In this document: positions 26,345-34,508 of the stretch, one piece after another | Numbering within the stretch: position 1 is the stretch's first letter | Layout: the number at the start of each line of letters is the position of its first letter | NCBI RefSeq assembly: GCF_003665435.1 | Contig: NZ_CP023407.1 | Location: forward strand, 3,968,001-4,032,000 | DNA from: Streptomyces fungicidicus | GTDB taxonomy: Bacteria; Actinomycetota; Actinomycetes; Streptomycetales; Streptomycetaceae | Direction of reading: 5' to 3' | DNA: 64,000 nt | Program-made: the position numbers and the translations under genes | Notes under the pieces: generated by a model | Told to the model about the DNA's origin: nothing | The model's input: the letters and a program-made list of their open reading frames with translations, nothing else | Database searches by the model: none

Positions 26345-27571
26345 TCAGAACCGCAGGCTGCCGTCGTCGCGGTCGGTGACGAAGTTGATCACTAGAGGGC
26401 ATTCGTTTCCGCACCGAGTGCAGCCCATCGCGAAGCGCGTCTGTGCGGACTTCTCGAACAGTCCGCCCTCGACGACGCAGGTGTAGTTCGCGCCACGCCG
26501 CTCGGCCACCCGGTTCTCGGCGGGGAAGTCCAGATCGGGAAAGAGCGAGATGTTGGCGGAGTGCGCAGCGATGCGAGCGGCCCGCAGCCCCTCCAGGATC
26601 GAATCGAGGGTGGGCACCCGACCTGTGTGTTCCTCACGGGTCACCGAGTTCACCACGTTCGTTCCGCCCTCGACGGCGAGCATCCCGGCGCCCAGCGCGT
26701 TCGCGATGTGGTCGTGGCCGACGGCGGCGTCCGTGGGAATGGGGCCGAGCGTCATGACGGGTCCGGGGTAGCGGAGTGTGCCGCGGAGCAACCTGGTGAA
26801 TGTCGCGATCTGCCCGAGGCGCATGTGGCCGACAGCCTCCAGCATGGTTGGTATCCCGAGCGCCCTGGCCTCGCGGTAGAACAACTGCTGGCGCTCCAGT
26901 TCCTGGACGTGCACGGTGTCCAACGCGTCCACGGTGCTGGCCGGACGGAATGTCGTCCCCAGACTGAGAGCGACTCCGTGGCGTTTGAGGATCGCGGCTA
27001 TGTCCCCGAACCGCTCCGCCAGGACGCTTTCGACGCGGTTGTTGATCAGCATGTCCCGTACGACGATTCCACCGCCGCGCGCCGTGGTGGCGGTCTGGCG
27101 CGTGGTCCGGGCCAGTTCGTACATCTCCCGTGTCGGCGACAGGTGGAGCGTCATCCACGCGACACCTGCTTCCGCCTGCCGTTCGATCTCGTCCAACAGC
27201 CGAGGGACGTCGAGGCCGCCACGTGGCTTGAAGCAGAGGTAATGCGGCAACGTGCCGACCGGCAGACCGAGTTCCGCACTGGCGGTCCGATAGAGGGGGG
27301 CGGGAAGGCGCACGGTACTCAGATCCATCATCAGGTCGGGCTGATAGCCCAGCCGGGCGATCTCGCGGATCTTCTCGACCTCGGCCTCGAGGTCAGCTGC
27401 CCGATTGCATCCGATACTGGTGTTCACCTTGACCAGCGAACCCGGACCCACCAGCACGGGATCCCCGCCTGCTCGCAATTCGACCAGGGAGCCCGATGCG
27501 ATCCGCGCCCGCGCCTCCGTCGCACTCAGTAAGCCCTCGCGTACCTCTTGAACGTCTTCCAACCCGTGCAT
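26345..27571 (-). CDS. ThiC-like radical SAM protein (divergent paralogue)
   Basis: 408 aa. The protein follows the ThiC pattern throughout: LVKVNTSIG, MMDLSTV, LPVGTLPHY, VAWMTLHLS, LSLGTTFRPAS, TLGPIPTDAAVGHDHIANAL and EEHTGRVPT then AARIAAHSANIS. ThiC makes hydroxymethylpyrimidine phosphate from AIR using a C-terminal [4Fe-4S] cluster. Here the cluster motif is C384-x2-C387-x3-C391 rather than C-x2-C-x4-C, the protein is shorter than housekeeping ThiC (about 600 aa) and many invariant residues differ, so another substrate is likely. Codon 14 is TTA (27530-27532). Base composition is lower in GC than the neighbours. No TPP riboswitch is seen upstream. Confidence 0.85.
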   Translation of the reverse strand: MHGLEDVQEVREGLLSATEARARIASGSLVELRAGGDPVLVGPGSLVKVNTSIGCNRAADLEAEVEKIREIARLGYQPDLMMDLSTVRLPAPLYRTASAELGLPVGTLPHYLCFKPRGGLDVPRLLDEIERQAEAGVAWMTLHLSPTREMYELARTTRQTATTARGGGIVVRDMLINNRVESVLAERFGDIAAILKRHGVALSLGTTFRPASTVDALDTVHVQELERQQLFYREARALGIPTMLEAVGHMRLGQIATFTRLLRGTLRYPGPVMTLGPIPTDAAVGHDHIANALGAGMLAVEGGTNVVNSVTREEHTGRVPTLDSILEGLRAARIAAHSANISLFPDLDFPAENRVAERRGANYTCVVEGGLFEKSAQTRFAMGCTRCGNECPLVINFVTDRDDGSLRF

Positions 27572-27710
27572 GAACTCCCGCCAACCGCCCGTCGGGCTCC
27601 GAAGGAAGGGTCGTGGACATGCCGACCCGCATCGTCATCCTGACAGCGGTGAGGCGTACGGCACCGTGAATATCCCCGCCGGGGCGGGAGGGGGACGGCT
27701 GCACGCGTCG

Positions 27711-27742
27711 CGGGCCCGGACGTCGTGCGGTGTCCGGGCCCG
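27711..27742 (-). terminator. Terminator of the FG-GAP gene
   Basis: CGGGCCCGGAC pairs exactly with GTCCGGGCCCG across a 10-base loop, 17 bases after the stop codon of the minus-strand gene. Confidence 0.75.
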
Positions 27743-27758
27743 TTCGGGGCGGGGCGGG

Positions 27759-30700
27759 TCAGGAGAGGCTCTTGTAGCCCTGCCAGCCGGTGGCGATCCT
27801 TGTGCGGCTGCCGAAGGAGCCCTTGCCGTTGCCGTTGTTGCGCCAGACGGCGCCGGAGGAGTCGCGGGAGACGAGGTCGGCCCGGCCGTCGCCGGTGAGG
27901 TCGCCCACGCCCACGACCACGTTGTACGAGGCGCCCCAGTCGTTAAAGACCTTCACGCGGCTCTTGAACTTGCCGGCCGAGGTGCCGTCGTAGCGCCACA
28001 GCTCGTTCGACTTGTCCTGCGCGAGCAGGTCGCCGTGCCCGTCGCCGTTGAGGTCGCCCACGCCCACGATCTTCTTGTACCCCGTCCACTTGGACGCGAT
28101 CTTCACACGGGAGGAGAGCTTGCCCGTGCTCGTCGCCTTGTATAGGTAGACGTCGCCGGTCGAGGCGTTGCGGGCGATCAGGTCGGGCCGGCCGTCACCG
28201 CTGATGTCCCCGGGCGAGGTCAGCACGTTGTACTGGTTCCAGCCCGTGCCCAGCGAGGTGTACGCCGTGGACGGGGTCACCGCCGCCCCGCACACGGGCC
28301 GGTAGGCGCGCAGCGCCCCGCTGCTGAACCGTACGAGCACGTCGTTGCACCGGTCCCCGCTCAGGTCGCCGAAGGGCACCGCCTTCACCGTCGTCGGCCA
28401 CCCGGAGCCCGTCCGCTTCCCGGTGAACGTTCCCTTACCGGTCCCGTACTGGTACGTCAGCCCGCCGGAGCCGTTCAGGGTCAGCAGGTCGCCGAAGCCG
28501 TCCGACCCGACGAAGTCGCGGTGGGCCGCGGCGGCTCCGGTGACCTTGACCGTGCCCGACCTCGTCAGCGCCGCGCCCTGCCCGTCCGCCGGGGTGATGG
28601 TCAGCTTCCAGGTGTGGGTGCCGTTGGGCACCAGCCGGCCGGAGCCGTCCTTGCCGTTCCAGGCCGGGCTCACCACACCGCGCGCCGGACCGCCGGTGAG
28701 CGTGCGCACGGCGGTGCCGGCCCGGTTGGTGATCACGAGCTTCCAGGAGGCAGCGGGCTTGTTCAGCCACCACTTCGGGCGCCACGGGGCGGCCCCGGCC
28801 TTGACGTCGGCGGAGGCGGCGACGGTGGCGTCGCGCTGGACGAGGGCAGAGACGGGCACCTCGCTGGGGGTCAGGCGGATGGTGTTGTCGGAGCGGGCCT
28901 GGGCGATCACACCGGTGTACGGGTCGACGTCCCAGGCGTTTCCCTCGAACGCGCCGGCGGTGTGCGCCACGGGCGTCCCGCCGCGCACGTCGATCACCTT
29001 GAGCCGCCCGCTCTCGGAGGTCGCGACGAAGCCGTCGCCGAGCTGGGCCTGCTCCCATCCGGAGCCCGACACGAGGGTCTGGTTCCGCTGGCTGACGGTG
29101 TCGTAGACACCCAGACCCTCGGAGCCCATCACACAGTTCCACAGCAGCCACCGGCCGACGGCCTGGAAGTCGTTCAGCAGGCAGCCGCGCCCGAACCACA
29201 CGGGGGAGCCGCGCTGTCCGGTGAGCAGGTCGACGGGGACCACGGTGTCGTTGCCGGACATCACCCACAGGGTGGTGCCCCAGATCGCCCGCACGGTGTC
29301 CGTCGTCGTGTGCACCGTGCGCCCGGTGTCGAGGTCGACGATCCGGGTCTCCGCCGCGCCGGAGCTGTCGTACGGCCCGGTCAGCGCGGCGAAGCGGCCG
29401 CCGGCTGCGGTGGCGGTCCGGTAGCTGCGGGAGCTGTCGATCCGGGTGCCGGGGAGCGACTGGGAGGGCTCCAGGACATGCGGCTGCTGGGCGGTGCTGG
29501 TGCCGTATCCGGAGACGACCGTCCGGCCGTCGCCGGTGTCGAGGAGCCGGGGGCGGCCCTCCGCGTAGTTCTCCGGCGCGATCCGGCCGCGGGTGGTCCG
29601 GGCCCCCGCCGTGGGGGAGCCGGTCACGCCGGTGTCACGGGTGTGGAGATACGTCCAGTCGCCCACCGGGTCCTGCTCCACGGTCGTCAGCCGGCCCTGG
29701 GTGAGATTCAGCTGGGAGACCTGGTGGGCGCTGCTGCGGGGGTAGGCGTCCGCGACCTTGCGCACGGTGACCCCGCCGTCCGCCGCGGCCCCGATGAGGG
29801 AGACGCCCCAGTGGTCGGTGTCGGCGCCGCCCGCCACCAGCAGCCCGCCGTCCGGAGTGGCCACGGCCTGCCGTGACGTCCTGGCCAGCAGCGTCCGGGG
29901 CGCGGAGCCGTCGAGGGGGACGGCCTCGACCCGCGAGACCGCGCGGTCGGTGTCGTAGCGGCCCAGGGAGGCGTCGTGGCGTGAGACGACGACGGTGTCG
30001 CCGACCAAGCCCAGCACCTGCGCGACGTCGCCGGCCGCCACGGTCCGCACGGCGGCGGCCGGGTCCTGCCGGGAGGCGACGTGCAGGGTGCCGTCGTAGA
30101 ACCACACCAGGTGGGTGGGGCTGAGCGCGACCAGGCCGTGCCACGACCGCACGGTGTACGGCAGGGCGGTGAAGCGCCCCTGCTCGACGTCGAGCCATCC
30201 GGTGACCTCGTCGTCGCCCTTGCGGTACCGCACGACCTGTCCGCGAGCGTCGCCCAGCCCCGCGGCGGACCACAGGTAGGTGCCGGAGGGGACGCCCTCC
30301 ACGGTGCGGTCGGTGACGGAACCGTCCTCCCGGACGTCCAGCAGATGCCACACGGCGTCGGTGCCCGGGGTTCCCGCGGTCGTGACGACCGTCGACCCGA
30401 GCGTGCTGAAGTACGCGTGCCCGGCGGGCAGCGCGACCGTGCTGGTCCGGCCGGACGTCATGTCCCGCAGCGTTACGGTCCTGGCGGCGCCGTCGTGGCG
30501 GGCGACGACGTCCGAGCCCGCGCCGGCGCTCGTGACGCCGTAGGCGTCCGTGCCGGAGGCGTCGACGAGCGTGTCGACGCCGTCGTAGGTCGTCCAGAGC
30601 TGGCCCCGCCCCTCCTCGTACCGGAGGAACCCCGAGGGCCCCGCGCTCAGCAGCCCCGTCCGGGGAACCAGGGACGTGGTGGCCGGCACGACCACCTCTC

Positions 30701-30812
30701 CGGCGGCCGTCGCCGCGTACGCGCCGCCGGCGGTCAGCGGGCCGAGCCCGAGGGTGAGGGTGAAGGAAACGGCGGCGGCGGTGGCGCCTCGTACGAGAGC
30801 ACGTCTGCCCAT
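27759..30812 (-). CDS. Large secreted FG-GAP/VCBS repeat protein
   Basis: 1017 aa from ATG 30812; longer readings of the frame lack a signal peptide. The signal peptide is ALVRGATAAAVSFTLTLGLG, cut near A-Y-A. Residues about 40-690 form beta-propeller-like blades (WD/YncE style, many DxxSGR and LVxG units). Residues about 740-830 are a FlgD-type Ig-like domain (VITNRAGTAVRTLTG ... WNGKDGSGRLVPNGTHTW). Residues about 840-1015 carry FG-GAP repeats with Ca-binding loops such as GDLNGDGHGDLLAQD and GDLTGDGRADLVSRD. Such Streptomyces proteins are exported and have no proven role; cell-surface or substrate adhesion is probable. Confidence 0.9.
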   Translation of the reverse strand: MGRRALVRGATAAAVSFTLTLGLGPLTAGGAYAATAAGEVVVPATTSLVPRTGLLSAGPSGFLRYEEGRGQLWTTYDGVDTLVDASGTDAYGVTSAGAGSDVVARHDGAARTVTLRDMTSGRTSTVALPAGHAYFSTLGSTVVTTAGTPGTDAVWHLLDVREDGSVTDRTVEGVPSGTYLWSAAGLGDARGQVVRYRKGDDEVTGWLDVEQGRFTALPYTVRSWHGLVALSPTHLVWFYDGTLHVASRQDPAAAVRTVAAGDVAQVLGLVGDTVVVSRHDASLGRYDTDRAVSRVEAVPLDGSAPRTLLARTSRQAVATPDGGLLVAGGADTDHWGVSLIGAAADGGVTVRKVADAYPRSSAHQVSQLNLTQGRLTTVEQDPVGDWTYLHTRDTGVTGSPTAGARTTRGRIAPENYAEGRPRLLDTGDGRTVVSGYGTSTAQQPHVLEPSQSLPGTRIDSSRSYRTATAAGGRFAALTGPYDSSGAAETRIVDLDTGRTVHTTTDTVRAIWGTTLWVMSGNDTVVPVDLLTGQRGSPVWFGRGCLLNDFQAVGRWLLWNCVMGSEGLGVYDTVSQRNQTLVSGSGWEQAQLGDGFVATSESGRLKVIDVRGGTPVAHTAGAFEGNAWDVDPYTGVIAQARSDNTIRLTPSEVPVSALVQRDATVAASADVKAGAAPWRPKWWLNKPAASWKLVITNRAGTAVRTLTGGPARGVVSPAWNGKDGSGRLVPNGTHTWKLTITPADGQGAALTRSGTVKVTGAAAAHRDFVGSDGFGDLLTLNGSGGLTYQYGTGKGTFTGKRTGSGWPTTVKAVPFGDLSGDRCNDVLVRFSSGALRAYRPVCGAAVTPSTAYTSLGTGWNQYNVLTSPGDISGDGRPDLIARNASTGDVYLYKATSTGKLSSRVKIASKWTGYKKIVGVGDLNGDGHGDLLAQDKSNELWRYDGTSAGKFKSRVKVFNDWGASYNVVVGVGDLTGDGRADLVSRDSSGAVWRNNGNGKGSFGSRTRIATGWQGYKSLS

Positions 30813-31096
30813 GCAGGACCTCTCCGGCGGATAGGCGGTGGGTGAGGGCTCGGAGAGACATGCGGCGCCCGCCGTCTGGCCACGGGTCGTGGACCCACGG
30901 CTCACGTGACGTTCGGAATACCCCCCCCGGGCAAGTGGCCGGAGCCTAGCATTCTCTCTGCGCACGGCCCCCGGGGCGGGCAGGAGGCGGCGTCCGTGAG
31001 GGGCCTTTGGTGCTCCCGCCCGAACGGGCGCCGCCACGGCGTGCGCGAGCGCGTCGAACCGGGGCATAACGGAAACCCTGCGAGAGGCTGCCCTCC

Positions 31097-31828
31097 ATGA
31101 CCGCCTCATCCTCCGCGGGCCTCCCGCACCGCTACGACGACCTGACCGCCCTCTACGTCAACTGCACCCTCAAGCCGTCCCCGCAGCGCAGCAACACCCA
31201 GGGGCTGATCGACAGGAGCCGGGCCGTCATGGAGGGCGCCGGCGTGACCACGGAGCTGATCCGCGCGGTGGACCACGACATCGCGACCGGCGTCTACCCG
31301 GACATGACCGAGCACGGCTTCGCCACCGACGCCTGGCCCGGGCTGTACGAGAAGGTGATGGCCGCCGACATCCTGGTGCTCGCGGGCCCCATCTGGCTGG
31401 GCGACAACAGCTCCGTCACCAAGAAGGTCGTCGAGCGTCTCTACGCCTGCTCCTCGCTGCTCAACTCGCGAGGCCAGTACGCCTACTACGGCCGCGTCGG
31501 CGGCTGTCTGATCACCGGCAACGAGGACGGCGTGAAGCACTGCGCCATGAACCTGCTCTACAGCCTCCAGCACCTGGGCTACACCATCCCCCCGCAGGCG
31601 GACGCCGGATGGATCGGCGAGGCGGGCCCGGGCCCCTCCTATCTCGACCCCGGCTCGGGCGGCCCGGAGAACGACTTCACCAACCGCAACACGTCCTTCA
31701 TGACCTGGAACCTGCTGCACCTGGCCCGGGCCCTGAAGGACCTCGGCGGCATCCCCGCCCACGGAAACCAGCGCACCGCCTGGGACGCCGGCTGCCGCAG
31801 CGACTACGAGAACCCCGAGCACAGGTAG
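31097..31828 (+). CDS. NADPH-dependent FMN reductase/flavodoxin-like protein
   Basis: 243 aa. A flavodoxin-like fold is shown by ALYVNCTLKPSPQRSNTQGL (phosphate-binding loop for FMN), ADILVLAGPIWLGDNSSVTK (isoalloxazine loop) and GCLITGNEDGVKHCAMNLLY. These proteins reduce FMN, quinones or nitro compounds with NAD(P)H in the cytosol. The C-terminus (GIPAHGNQRTAWDAG) matches a known actinobacterial subgroup. It stands alone between terminators; the partner is unknown. Confidence 0.9.
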   Translation: MTASSSAGLPHRYDDLTALYVNCTLKPSPQRSNTQGLIDRSRAVMEGAGVTTELIRAVDHDIATGVYPDMTEHGFATDAWPGLYEKVMAADILVLAGPIWLGDNSSVTKKVVERLYACSSLLNSRGQYAYYGRVGGCLITGNEDGVKHCAMNLLYSLQHLGYTIPPQADAGWIGEAGPGPSYLDPGSGGPENDFTNRNTSFMTWNLLHLARALKDLGGIPAHGNQRTAWDAGCRSDYENPEHR

Positions 31829-31848
31829 GGGAACGGGGAGAAGCGAAA

Positions 31849-31910
31849 CGCCCCGCCCGGGGGCGGGGCGGCACGCCGCGGGGCCCGGCCACCGTGGTGG
31901 ACGGGCCCCG
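31849..31910. terminator. Two tandem bidirectional terminators
   Basis: CGCCCCGCCC/GGGCGGGGCG (31849-31870) and CGGGGCCCG/CGGGCCCCG (31879-31910) lie between convergent genes. Confidence 0.8.
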
Positions 31911-31937
31911 GGAGGCGTAACGCGGCGTCGTCAGGCG

Positions 31938-32108
31938 TCACCATCGGTACCAGCGGCCACGTCCGCCGCCGGCCGAGGTGGAACGCATCACGAAGCCGAG
32001 CAGCCAGAGCACCAGAACGGCGATGGCGACCCACCAAAGGATCTTCACCGCGAATCCGGCGCCGAAGAGAACCAGGGCGAGCAGCAGGACCAGCAACAGG
32101 GGAACCAT
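31938..32108 (-). CDS. Short hydrophobic membrane protein, 56 aa
   Basis: The start ATG 32108 is preceded by a perfect AGGAGG. Almost the whole of residues 1-43 is hydrophobic (MVPLLLVLLLALVLFGAGFA, then ILWWVAIAVLVLWLLGFVMR), giving two membrane helices. The tail is short and basic (GGGRGRWYRW). Peptides of this kind occur in Streptomyces general-stress regulons, and its divergent neighbour is CsbD, a stress protein, so a role in osmotic or envelope stress is plausible. That is inference. Confidence 0.8.
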   Translation of the reverse strand: MVPLLLVLLLALVLFGAGFAVKILWWVAIAVLVLWLLGFVMRSTSAGGGRGRWYRW

Positions 32109-32254
32109 AGTTATCAACCTCCTGAGCCACCGGTTGCCCCGCGTCGGCGCCCTCAATCGCGGATGAAGCCTTGTTTGTGAAGGAAAGGTGGGGGCACTTG
32201 GGCTGCACCGCGTCAGCGGCAAGGACGCCAGAACGCTACGAGGAGGCGTGTTCC

Positions 32255-32428
32255 ATGAGTGCCGGTGAGAAGGCCAAGGCGAAGACCGAGCAGGCCCAGG
32301 GCAAGGCGGAGAAGGCCGTGGGGAACGCCGTGGGTAACGAGCGCATGGTCACCGAGGGGCAGGCGAAGAAGAGCACGGGGGACGCCCGCGAGGCCAAGGA
32401 GAAGGGCAAGGACGCCTTCAAGGGCTGA
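32255..32428 (+). CDS. CsbD-like stress protein
   Basis: 57 aa, ATG at 32255 after GAGGAGG. The full length is a CsbD domain: repeated KAEKAVGNAVGN and AKKSTGDAREAKEK helices, rich in Lys, Ala and Glu and poor in hydrophobics. CsbD proteins are controlled by the general-stress sigma factor in Bacillus. Their molecular function is unknown. It is divergent from the hydrophobic peptide gene and convergent with a TerD gene. Confidence 0.93.
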   Translation: MSAGEKAKAKTEQAQGKAEKAVGNAVGNERMVTEGQAKKSTGDAREAKEKGKDAFKG

Positions 32429-32450
32429 CGCCGCCCGGGCGTACGGGAGA

Positions 32451-32486
32451 GGGGCTGCCCCGGCACCGGCCGGGACGGCCCCTTTC
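32451..32486. terminator. Terminator after CsbD gene
   Basis: GGGGCTGCCCCGGC pairs with GCCGGGACGGCCCC (two mismatches) and is followed by TTT. It serves the CsbD gene and perhaps the convergent TerD gene. Confidence 0.65.
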
Positions 32487-32509
32487 CTGCGCTCACGGGA
32501 ACCCACGTA

Positions 32510-33094
32510 CTACTTGCTGACGGCGAAGCGCATCAGGGCGTGCTCGTCGCCCTGCTTGATCTTCCCCGTCTCGTTGATGACCTCCAGCTTCCAGGTGTCG
32601 CCGACCCGCAGGGCCTTGGCCACGGCGCAGCCGTTGTCCTGGCTGAGCATGCTGGGCCATATGTCGGCGACCTGCTGGGTGCTTCCGCCGGTGGCGTCGT
32701 ACACCTTGAAGCTGATGTTGCGGGCCTTCTGGAAGGAGCTGCCCTTCTTGTAGGCGGCGGCGACGAACACGATCGACGTGATGGGCGCGGGGAGGCGGGC
32801 GAACTCGACGGTCACCGTCTCGTCGTCCCCGTCACCGTGACCGGTCTGGTTGTCGCCGCTGTGGAGGAGCGAGCCGTTGCCCATCGGGTCGAGCGAGTCC
32901 AGGCCGGCGAGGCGTACCGGGTCCCCGCCCTGCATGGCGACGGCGATCAGGTCGAGGTCGGTGCCGGTCTTGCGGCGCAGCTTGCCGAGCACGCCGCCGC
33001 TGCTGCCGGCCGTGGGGTCCCAGGAGACGCCGATGGACAGGTGGGTCACTCCGTCGAGGTCGGCGGGGCCGTCTTCCTTCGTCAACGTGATCAT
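32510..33094 (-). CDS. TerD-family protein
   Basis: 194 aa from ATG 33094, which has GGAGG upstream; an in-frame ATG seven codons earlier (33115) has none. TerD signature: LSIGVSWDPT, TDLDLIAVAMQ, LHSGDNQTGHGDGDDETVTV (the Ca-binding acidic loop) and ITSIVFVAAAYKKGSSFQKA. TerD domains bind calcium and belong to the tellurite/stress ter system, thought to act near the membrane. The paralogue at 33425 and stress genes around it support a stress role. The CTACAG-N2-CTGTAG palindrome lies 177 bases upstream. Confidence 0.93.
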   Translation of the reverse strand: MITLTKEDGPADLDGVTHLSIGVSWDPTAGSSGGVLGKLRRKTGTDLDLIAVAMQGGDPVRLAGLDSLDPMGNGSLLHSGDNQTGHGDGDDETVTVEFARLPAPITSIVFVAAAYKKGSSFQKARNISFKVYDATGGSTQQVADIWPSMLSQDNGCAVAKALRVGDTWKLEVINETGKIKQGDEHALMRFAVSK

Positions 33095-33270
33095 GTTCGA
33101 GTCGTCCTCCGTCATGTGGCTACAGCGCAGAGTCTGCCCGGTGTGCCCGGCTTCCGGCAGGGCGGGTCTCCGGGAAGAGGGCGGAGCGGGGCGCGGCGGC
33201 CGGGGCCGGCATATCGGCCACCGCGGCCGGGAATGCGTCCTTGCTGGATGGTCGCGTCCGCAAGAGGCCT

Positions 33271-33284
33271 CTACAGGACTGTAG
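33271..33284. promoter_or_regulatory. Palindrome CTACAG-GA-CTGTAG
   Basis: A perfect 6-bp dyad with a 2-base spacer upstream of the terD gene at 32510. A near-identical copy (one mismatch) occurs at 34420-34433 before the GlsB/YeaQ gene. It is a candidate operator shared by stress genes; its regulator is unknown. Confidence 0.5.
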
Positions 33285-33373
33285 TTGGCGTCGTGCGGCC
33301 GGTGATGCGTCCGTTTCCGGGCGCGCCCGTGGTGGAAGGGAGCGGACCCGGGTGAGCGGGGCCGTCCCCGGGG

Positions 33374-33405
33374 CGCCGGTTCCGCTCCGGGGAGCGGGAC
33401 CGGCG
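33374..33405 (-). terminator. Terminator of the second terD gene
   Basis: CGCCGGTTCCGCTCC and GGAGCGGGACCGGCG form a 15-base stem with one mismatch and a GG loop, 20 bases after the stop. Confidence 0.8.
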
Positions 33406-33424
33406 GCAGGACCGCGCGGGTTCG

Positions 33425-34000
33425 TCAGACGTTGACGCCGAAGTCGGCGGCGATGCCGGCCAGCCCGGAGGCGTAGCCCTGTCCGACGGCCCGGAACTTC
33501 CACTCGGCGCCGTGCCGGTAGAGCTCGCCGAAGACCATGGCGGTCTCGGTGGAGGCGTCCTCGGAGAGGTCGTAGCGGGCGATCTCCTGGTTGTTCGCCT
33601 GGTTGACGACCCGGATGAAGGCGTTGCGGACCTGGCCGAAGCTCTGGCCCCGGTTCTCCGCGTCGTGGATGGAGACCGGGAACACGATCCGCTCCACCTG
33701 GGCCGGGACCGCGGCGAGGTTCACCTTGACCGCCTCGTCGTCGCCCTCGCCCTCGCCGGTGAGGTTGTCGCCGGTGTGCTCGACGGAGCCGTCGGGGCTG
33801 GTGAGGTTGTTGTAGAAGACGAAGTGGCCGTCCGAGAGGACCTTGCCGGAGGCGTCGAGCAGCAGCGCCGAGGCGTCGAGGTCGTAGTCGGTACCGGTCG
33901 TGGTGCGCACGTCCCAGCCCAGACCGACCAGTACGGCGGTCAGGCCCGGTGCCTCCTTGCTCAACGAGACGTTGCCGCCCTTGGACAGGGAAACTCCCAT
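33425..34000 (-). CDS. TerD-family protein, canonical
   Basis: 191 aa, ATG at 34000 after AAGGAG. This is the classical TerD: MGVSLSKGGNVSLSKEAPGL, TDYDLDASALLLD, DNLTGEGEGDDEAVKVNL (paired Ca-binding acidic residues), IVFPVSIHDAENRGQSFGQV and GYASGLAGIAADFGVNV. Streptomyces TerD proteins bind calcium and affect tellurite tolerance and development. It lies in the same direction as the GlsB/YeaQ gene (92-base gap), so the two may be one unit driven from 34360-34440. Confidence 0.96.
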   Translation of the reverse strand: MGVSLSKGGNVSLSKEAPGLTAVLVGLGWDVRTTTGTDYDLDASALLLDASGKVLSDGHFVFYNNLTSPDGSVEHTGDNLTGEGEGDDEAVKVNLAAVPAQVERIVFPVSIHDAENRGQSFGQVRNAFIRVVNQANNQEIARYDLSEDASTETAMVFGELYRHGAEWKFRAVGQGYASGLAGIAADFGVNV

Positions 34001-34092
34001 TGCGTACTCCTTCTCGGCAGGTGGGGTGGTGAGGTCCGCGCGGGTGCGGGACACGGTTTGGCGAAGTCGTGGAAGACGTTCCGGGGGCCCTG

Positions 34093-34359
34093 TCAGTTCC
34101 GGGAGTTGCCGAACAGCAGGCGGTAGCCGATCAGCAGCACGAGGGCGCCGACGACGGCGGACCCCCATGTCGCCGCGTCGAAGAACTCCCGCTGCACCGG
34201 GCGGTCCAGGACCTCGGCCGACAGCCAGCCGCCCAGGAAGGCGCCGGCGACGCCGATCACCGTAGTACCGACACAACCGCCCGGATCCCGTCCGGGCAGG
34301 ATCAGTTTGGCGATCGCTCCGGCGAGGAGTCCCAGAACCAGCCAGGCGATGATGCTCAT
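34093..34359 (-). CDS. GlsB/YeaQ/YmgE-family membrane protein
   Basis: 88 aa with three membrane helices and Gly-rich turns: MSIIAWLVLGLLAGAIAKLI, GGCVGTTVIGVAGAFLGGWL, and AVVGALVLLIGYRLLF. This is the transglycosylase-associated (Tag) family of small stress proteins. ATG at 34359 follows AGGAGCG. The function is unproven; members respond to acid or envelope stress. Its upstream region carries the CTACAT-GA-CTGTAG palindrome and TAGGCT. Confidence 0.93.
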   Translation of the reverse strand: MSIIAWLVLGLLAGAIAKLILPGRDPGGCVGTTVIGVAGAFLGGWLSAEVLDRPVQREFFDAATWGSAVVGALVLLIGYRLLFGNSRN

Positions 34360-34419
34360 CTCCGACGCTCCTTTCCACTGCGCTGTCCGTGAGGGGGGCG
34401 GACCCGGACAGCCTATCTT

Positions 34420-34433
34420 CTACATGACTGTAG
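34420..34433. promoter_or_regulatory. Palindrome CTACAT-GA-CTGTAG
   Basis: Second copy of the 33271-33284 dyad, one base off perfect. On the minus strand a TAGGCT (-10-like) follows it directly, so it is well placed to control the GlsB/YeaQ gene. Confidence 0.5.
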
Positions 34434-34453
34434 AGGATGTGGTGAGCGGCGGC

Positions 34454-34484
34454 TTGACCCTCTCCTTACGTCAGGCCCGAGGCT
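34454..34484 (+). promoter_or_regulatory. MerR-type promoter of the TipAL-like gene
   Basis: TTGACC (34454-34459) and GAGGCT (34479-34484) are 19 bases apart, the long spacing MerR activators need. The spacer contains the dyad CCTTACGTCAGG (imperfect), fitting autoregulation. Confidence 0.5.
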
Positions 34485-34508
34485 GTGAGCCGACGAAAGG
34501 GCGGGTGG

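Larger units (their letters stand above)
33116..33424. other. Gap between the two terD genes
   Basis: No gene is seen in these 309 bases. They hold the 33271 palindrome and the terminator of the upstream terD gene at 33374-33405; the rest has no recognisable structure. Confidence 0.6.

Noticed and set aside
27572..27758. TPP riboswitch before the ThiC-like gene
   Set aside because: No CTGAGA thi-box core or matching P3/P5 elements are found on the minus strand.
27393..28145. Frames between the ThiC-like and FG-GAP genes
   Set aside because: They lack ribosome sites and protein-like composition; the gap holds only the FG-GAP terminator.
30813..31109. Extension of the FG-GAP protein to 31109
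   Set aside because: The signal peptide begins at the ATG at 30812, and the extension overlaps the start of the divergent flavodoxin-like gene.
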